Shown here: one piece after another, positions 59,165-64,000 of the stretch
Numbering within the stretch: the stretch's first letter is position 1
How the letters are laid out: the number at the start of each line of letters is the position of its first letter
DNA from: Raphanus sativus
Taxonomy: Eukaryota > Streptophyta > Magnoliopsida > Brassicales > Brassicaceae
Length of the DNA: 64,000 nucleotides
Reading direction: 5' to 3'
Assembly (NCBI RefSeq): GCF_000801105.2
Contig: NC_079519.1
Location: forward strand, 37,175,288-37,239,287
The notes under the pieces: generated by a model
Told to the model about the DNA's origin: nothing
The model's input: the letters and a program-made list of their open reading frames with translations, nothing else
Database searches by the model: none
Program-made: the position numbers and the translations under genes

Positions 59165-59675
59165 ATTTGATCCGAACTATTACTTGTACTAAACGGTTTT
59201 ATTCACCGATTAATAGTTAAATTAGTGACTAAAAAATCAACTTAAGTCGTAAACGAATCTTATTAATTCTATATCATCGTCACTAAACATGAAAACCTCG
59301 AAATCTCTAAATTCACTCTAATTTTGAGTATAGACGATTTCTGATGATATTTGTTTCCGTGATTGGACCGAATTTACACCCTTGTCATCAGACAATTGTC
59401 TTCGTCATCGAAAATCGTTTTCGCTCAAAGTTAGAATTTGAATTTGGAGATTTCAAAATTTTCAGGTTCAGTGACTAAGATAATTGATATAAAATTAACG
59501 AAAATCGTTTATAACTTAACAGTTGACTTTTTAGTCATAAAATTGTCAAATCAACTATTAGTTGGAAAACTAAATCGTGCAAGTAATAGTTTAGTATTAA
59601 CTTTTTAGTCGTTAATTTACCAAATCAACTATTAGTTGAAAAATTAAATCGTGTAAATAATAGTTTAGTATTAAA
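59165..59675. repeat. Foldback-like inverted and tandem repeats
   Basis: ACTATTACTTGTACTAAAC near 59177 is inverted as GTGCAAGTAATAGTTTAG near 59577. A block AAATCAACTATTAGTTG(G/A)AAAA(C/T)TAAATCGTG repeats at about 59547 and 59621. This could be a decayed MITE. Confidence 0.5.
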
Positions 59676-59704
59676 TTTACTGATTTCAAATAGTTAAAGG
59701 ATTT

Positions 59705-60666
59705 TTTTTTCCCTGAAAGTTTATTATTACCAAAGAAAGATACAAGACCAATAGATGAAGTTACTATCCATGGTTAACTAGACCGGACAACAGACAAACC
59801 CCGGAAACTAGATCCCACAAATGGGATGCATTAGCCCAAAAGAATACAGACCAGGGCGCTTACAACAACAACATTAAACTAAGCAACTAACTTCCAAACA
59901 ATTGATGATAAACAACACTTACAGACATGTCTGACTTCTAGAGAATCCATGAAACTGGTTAACGGGACTGCTCTCGGCCAGACCACCGAAAACCCACTTC
60001 CTCCTAGCACAACGAGGATACACCTCCAGAACCAAGTAACAAGAACTTCATAAACCGGCAAGTGAGAATCCTTTTGATTCCACTAATCACTCCCGGAAGC
60101 GGCTGAGTCAAACAGACCATTGAAAGCCTAGGTATGAAGCCACAAAAGACATGATCTCCACGAGATCTGCAACAAGCAACTAAGAGCGAAGTCCACCAAA
60201 TCCGAAAAACGATCGCAGGCCATGAATGGCAAAATAATGATTAGGCAGAATCCATAGCAAACCCCAACCGGAAAGACAACATCTGCAATAGAAAACCATA
60301 CAGTAGCCAAGGAGAAACGCAAAATCAACAGAACCAATCAGATCTAGAATGAGATTCAAGGATAAAAAGCTATTATAGCTAGGCTACACCGTAAATCAAC
60401 AGATCCGGTACTTTTATGAGAGAATCCACACCAGATCTGAAAGTATAAGTCGACTTGGTAGATGCGTATCTCCTTCAAAAACGGAAGCAAAGTCACACAC
60501 CGAGTAACAGAGAAGCAAGCATGAAATAAAACAAGAGTATAGGACCGACGCTAGTGCTGAAGAAGCCACCCCGCGCCGGTCCTCCATAAAAACGCAGGAA
60601 ACTTCAAGAGAGAAGGAGGAGAAGATGAACAGTGCGAAGAGAGAGAAAGGTGTGTGTTTTCTCTTC
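59705..60666 (-). mobile_element. Second Sadhu-like non-coding retroposon
   Basis: About 0.96 kb, T-run at the left (tail on the minus strand), flanked by AATAGTTAAAGGATTT at 59689-59704 and 60667-60682. It shares layout with the copy at 35836-36738, including the GCTGAAGAAGCCACC / GCTAAAAGAGCCACC region in the distal part, but is strongly diverged. It has no coding capacity; an 84-codon minus-strand frame at its 5' end is probably chance. Confidence 0.7.
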
Positions 60667-60934
60667 AATAGTTAAAGGATTTAAATGTATATTTTTCCGT
60701 GTGAGATAACCTACCAATTTGTTTTCAAGCGCCCACGTGCGAGTAGGCAAACTTAAAATACACTTTTGGGTCGTTAATTTTTTTTTTTTTTTGAAAAAGT
60801 TATTTCACACAAGTGATTATTTCATCAAATGCTAATAGTTACAAATTCTACTTAACAGTTTTGAGAATTTTTATTTTTATTTTATTTTCTTGCTCTAGGA
60901 AGAATGTTGCTAGCTATCAAATATAATAGAGATA
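60629..60934. repeat. 306-bp direct repeat, copy 1
   Basis: From ACAGTGCGAAGAGAGAG to AATATAATAGAGATA. It covers the last ~38 bp of the Sadhu-like element, its target duplication and the flank beyond. It is almost identical to 61642-61945. Confidence 0.95.
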
Positions 60935-61331
60935 CTAGATTTTGACCCGCCCAACCGGGCGGGTATTTATTTTATGTTTTTAGTTTTTTATTTATAAATG
61001 ATATATTTGTAATATTTAAACATAAATTTAGATTGAAAATTAAATTTGTAGTTATAATAAAAATTAAAAGTTTTAAAAAATATTTTGATATAAATTTTAA
61101 ATTCCTAATTAAAATAATATAGAGATGGGTCATAATTTTTTCCAATTCCAAAATCTTATCATTATTAATAAAAATAAAATAATTTATAAATAAATAAAAT
61201 ATATAAACATATTTAAAATTAAAATAAATTTGTTTAAAAAAAATCTTACGCCATTGTTGTTTATTTCTATAGTTTGACTGGTGGCCGTATAAATATTTGC
61301 TTTCACTTCAATTTTTTTCTTTGTTTTAATG

Positions 61332-61380
<49 letters not shown>

Positions 61381-61641
61381 AAATTAATATGTATTACATA
61401 ATTGTTAGTATAACATTTAAAACAAAATTTTTATTTATTACTTTAAATAATTATATTATGTGATTTTAATCGTCTATTATATCACAGTGTATCATATAAG
61501 AATCTAATATTTATAACTAATTGGACTTATATTATAAAAGTTTTATACTAACAATTTATAAATAAAATATTTTATATTTTATTTATATGATATATAAATT
61601 GATTTTGATGTGTGATTTTTATTTTATTATTTTTATTAATC
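60935..61641 (-). mobile_element. AT-rich segment with Helitron-type 3' end between the repeats
   Basis: It begins CTAGATTTTGACCCGCCC; on the minus strand this is a hairpin (ACCCGCCCGGTTGGGCGGGT) followed by CTAG and a T, a Helitron 3' terminus. The remaining ~650 bp is AT-rich with an (AT)n run at 61327-61370. A 5' TC end is not seen at the right border. Confidence 0.5.
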
Positions 61642-61945
61642 ACAGTGCGAAGAGAGAGAAAGGTGTGTGTTTTCTCTTCAATAGTTAAAGGATTTAAATG
61701 TATATTTTCCGTGTGAGATAACCTACCAATTTGTTTTCAAGCGCCCACGTGCGAGTAGGCAAACTTAAAATACACTTTTGGGTCGTTAATTTTTTTTTTT
61801 TTTGAAAAAGTTATTTCACACAAGTGATTATTTCATCAAATGCTAATAGTTACAAATTCTACTTAACAGTTTTGAGAATTTTTATTTTTATTTTATTTTC
61901 TTGCTCTAGGAAGAATGTTGCTAGCTATCAAATATAATAGAGATA
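61642..61945. repeat. 306-bp direct repeat, copy 2
   Basis: Matches 60629-60934 apart from homopolymer-length differences. It is followed by TAAGCC, which is probably the original right flank. Confidence 0.95.
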
Positions 61946-62767
61946 TAAGCCTAAAACACAGCGTTTTGTGAAAAAAAATAATAGAAAGGTGGGTTTCGTG
62001 GATTTATATGTTTGGGCTTTGATCCAATATAAGCTATAACAGAGAGAAGCTATCAAGACCCACTTGTAAGTAAATAAAGAAAGACTTGTAAAACGTAGCG
62101 TATCGTAAGCACAGCGCGAATCTGGCTTTTAAACTCTCTTAAATGAATCTGGCTTTGTTTCTGGTTTAGGTTCATAACCATGTCTTGATCAGAACAAATT
62201 TTTTCGCCAACCTCTCCAAATTGACTTATTAAACAAAATAATGAAATTAAAATATGATTGCTTAGTGCTTAGGATATGGTATAATATCAGTTTTGTCCAG
62301 TCTAACATATGGATAGGATCAGTTTCATTAATACTTATTTTCAGTGTGCTTTTAAATTTCAACTTGTCACATTATTGAGGTTTCATTTGTTTTAATTATT
62401 TTATCCAGAAATATAGATCTCCAGGTTGGACTTATATTTATCACTGTCGTTAATTTCATTTTTAATTTCATTTAGAATTTTTTTTTAATTTGATATAAGT
62501 ATTCAGATGTGAAATGCCAATTAGGTAAAATCTACACTTTATTACAAAAGTAGAAAAGCAAGACGCTAAGGTGGGACCCAGAGGTCAACTTTACACTTGA
62601 CCTCTCTTGTGCAATAAACGAAAGGGGACCAAAGATGCAACAACTGAAAGCAAAACTCACTTTCTTTAACACTACTGTACAAACACTTATAGAACATCTT
62701 CTTTTTTTGGTAAAATAGAACATCTTCTTTCTTCGTCATTATCTTCATCTTCTTCTTTCTTGGAATC
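61946..62767. other. Intergenic; SULTR1;2 3' flank
   Basis: AT-rich sequence leading into the 3' UTR of the sulfate transporter. No other feature is seen. Confidence 0.55.
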
Positions 62768-64000
62768 TCAGACCTCGTCTGAGAGTTTTGGACAGCAAGC
62801 ATCCACGGCGTCAGCCACCGTCAGAAAGATGTTGTCGTGTCCTAACATGTCAACAAAGTGTGACAAGTGTAGCTTGCCAATCACCAACGGTCCAGGGTTC
62901 GCAAGAACCAACTGTTATAAACAGAATCAAAATTTACAACTCTCCACAAAGGTAATTAATCTTCTTCAACTAATCCTTAATTAAATCTATTTGTTTTTGT
63001 ACGTATATGTTTTACCTGAATATCTCTTTTCTGGAGAGATTTGTATAAGTCTTCTAGAGCGTGAATACCACTTGTATCGATGTCCGTAACAGCTGAAAAA
63101 AATATTGTTTTCATTAATCTTTGCTTATAAGGAATAAGAACTAGAGAAAACTACATATATGATCTGAGATTTAGGGGCTTTAGGGTTAGTTTTAATAGTT
63201 TTTTGATAATTTGAATGCTATACGACTTATGTATAATAGTTCTTTCAAAATTTGGAGGCAAAATTGAATATATCATCCGGCTCTCTCCAGAACCGGTTCT
63301 GACTTCATAGCTATTGATTATGAGTAAAGTTAACTTACGAGACATTTCGATGATTAGAAACTGGATCCTAGGTAGGCTTGCAGCTTTCACCTTCTCTTCT
63401 TCCTCTAGTAACCATCTTTGGATCCTGTAAAATCCAAGGGTTTCCGGATTAGTCTTCTTGTCATCCAAGTAAAAGTTCTTGGCTAGGGTTAAATTTTTTG
63501 TTTAGGGTTGACCTTTCTCTGACGTAATTTGAGTTGGAGAAGTAAATTGCCGAGTCAACACGGATGGTAAGAACCCCTGGAACCATGGTGGCTTCAGGAT
63601 ACTGTTGGATGTTTCGGTATACTGAAGTTCTTGGAATGTTTCCAAGAACCGCGGTTCTAGGTCTTGTGACTTGCAAGAGAATCTTAGCAAACGATATAGA
63701 GACCTGTCCACAAACACACACAAAACAAAATCAGCAAACTAAGACAGAGCTGGAATTAGAGTCATTCATGATGGCATAGATTTAGGGTTTAGATAGCGTG
63801 AGACATACGGCAATGAGAAGTCCGATCTCAACGGAGACAAAGATGACGCCGAAGAAAGCTCCCATACAAGCGATGAAGTCGAGCTTATCGACCTTGAAGA
63901 TCAAAATCGCAGCTTGGATATCAATCAAAGGAACCACCGCGTTGATGATGATAGCTGCTAGGATTGCGTTTGGTGTGTACTTGAAGAGAGGAGTGAGGAA
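62768..64000 (-). CDS. SULTR1;2: High-affinity sulfate transporter SULTR1;2-type (At1g78000-like), 3' part
   Basis: The minus-strand gene runs off the right edge, so only the C-terminal part is seen. Exons carry [24 protein letters not shown] membrane sequence, [38 protein letters not shown], the start of the STAS domain ([30 protein letters not shown]), its [20 protein letters not shown] loop and the end [13 protein letters not shown] to [12 protein letters not shown] at 62770-62768. SULTR1;2 is a plasma-membrane proton/sulfate symporter of root epidermis and cortex; its STAS domain is needed for activity and binds cysteine synthase. SULTR1;1 is close in sequence; the MnmE-like neighbour favours 1;2. 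The frame is intact in the visible part. Confidence 0.92.

Noticed and set aside
60414..60668. 84-codon minus-strand ORF with hydrophobic stretch
   Set aside because: Starts at the 5' end of the Sadhu-like element; not kept in the related copy at 35.8-36.7 kb.
60629..61945. Mini-LTR retrotransposon (TRIM) with 306-bp LTRs
   Set aside because: Repeats lack TG...CA ends, a primer-binding site and a target duplication, and include part of a neighbouring retroposon.

Overview
This is nuclear DNA from a Brassicaceae plant. The genes are dense in short GT-AG introns, and their exons match Arabidopsis proteins almost residue for residue in an order I recognise. The intergenic DNA is AT-rich and holds typical crucifer transposons (Tat-lineage Ty3/gypsy, hAT, Helitron, Stowaway, and Sadhu-like retroposons). 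The larger introns and TE load suggest Brassica, Raphanus or a close relative rather than Arabidopsis itself; the species cannot be fixed from the sequence. Locus numbers and symbols come from remembered Arabidopsis proteins, not from a search.

Left block (about 0.25-35.7 kb) follows the order At5g66050 -> At5g65930: bifunctional-nuclease/wound-responsive protein (+), STR16-like rhodanese with lesions (-), GRIP golgin (+), SAC6-type phosphoinositide phosphatase (+), hnRNP-H/F-like RNA-binding protein (-), PILS7-type auxin carrier (-), AAGAB/p34-like GTPase (-), a decayed CHY1 copy (+), and the kinesin ZWICHEL/KCBP (+). Between the CHY1 relic and ZWICHEL lies a Tat-lineage Ty3/gypsy element (about 21.9-29.4 kb) that runs into a 100-N gap; the first part of ZWICHEL is lost in that gap.

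Middle (35.7-48.5 kb) is a transposon array: a Sadhu-like retroposon with a 21-bp target duplication, a hAT-like element split by a 3.9-kb non-autonomous LTR retrotransposon (both with recognisable target duplications), LINE debris, a stretch of unassigned exon-like sequence, a tract of telomere-type TTTAGGG repeats ending in a second 100-N gap, and a truncated second copy of the same LTR family.

Right block (48.5-64 kb) follows At1g78020 -> At1g78000: FLZ6 zinc-finger protein (-), MnmE/TrmE tRNA-modification GTPase (-), and SULTR1;2 sulfate transporter (-, running off the window). Between them are a Stowaway MITE, a Helitron-like element carrying a broken SPT2 gene fragment, a second Sadhu-like retroposon, and a 306-bp direct duplication around a Helitron-type end.

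The genes are ordinary housekeeping genes and do not form one pathway. Several act in endomembrane function: GRIP (trans-Golgi), SAC6 (ER phosphoinositides), p34-like (adaptor assembly), PILS7 (ER auxin). The most interesting signals are the junction of two ancestral blocks at a telomere-repeat tract, an AT-AC minor-spliceosome intron in the SAC6 gene, nested transposons with readable target duplications, and a cluster of single-base homopolymer lesions around the first gap that look more like consensus errors than biology.
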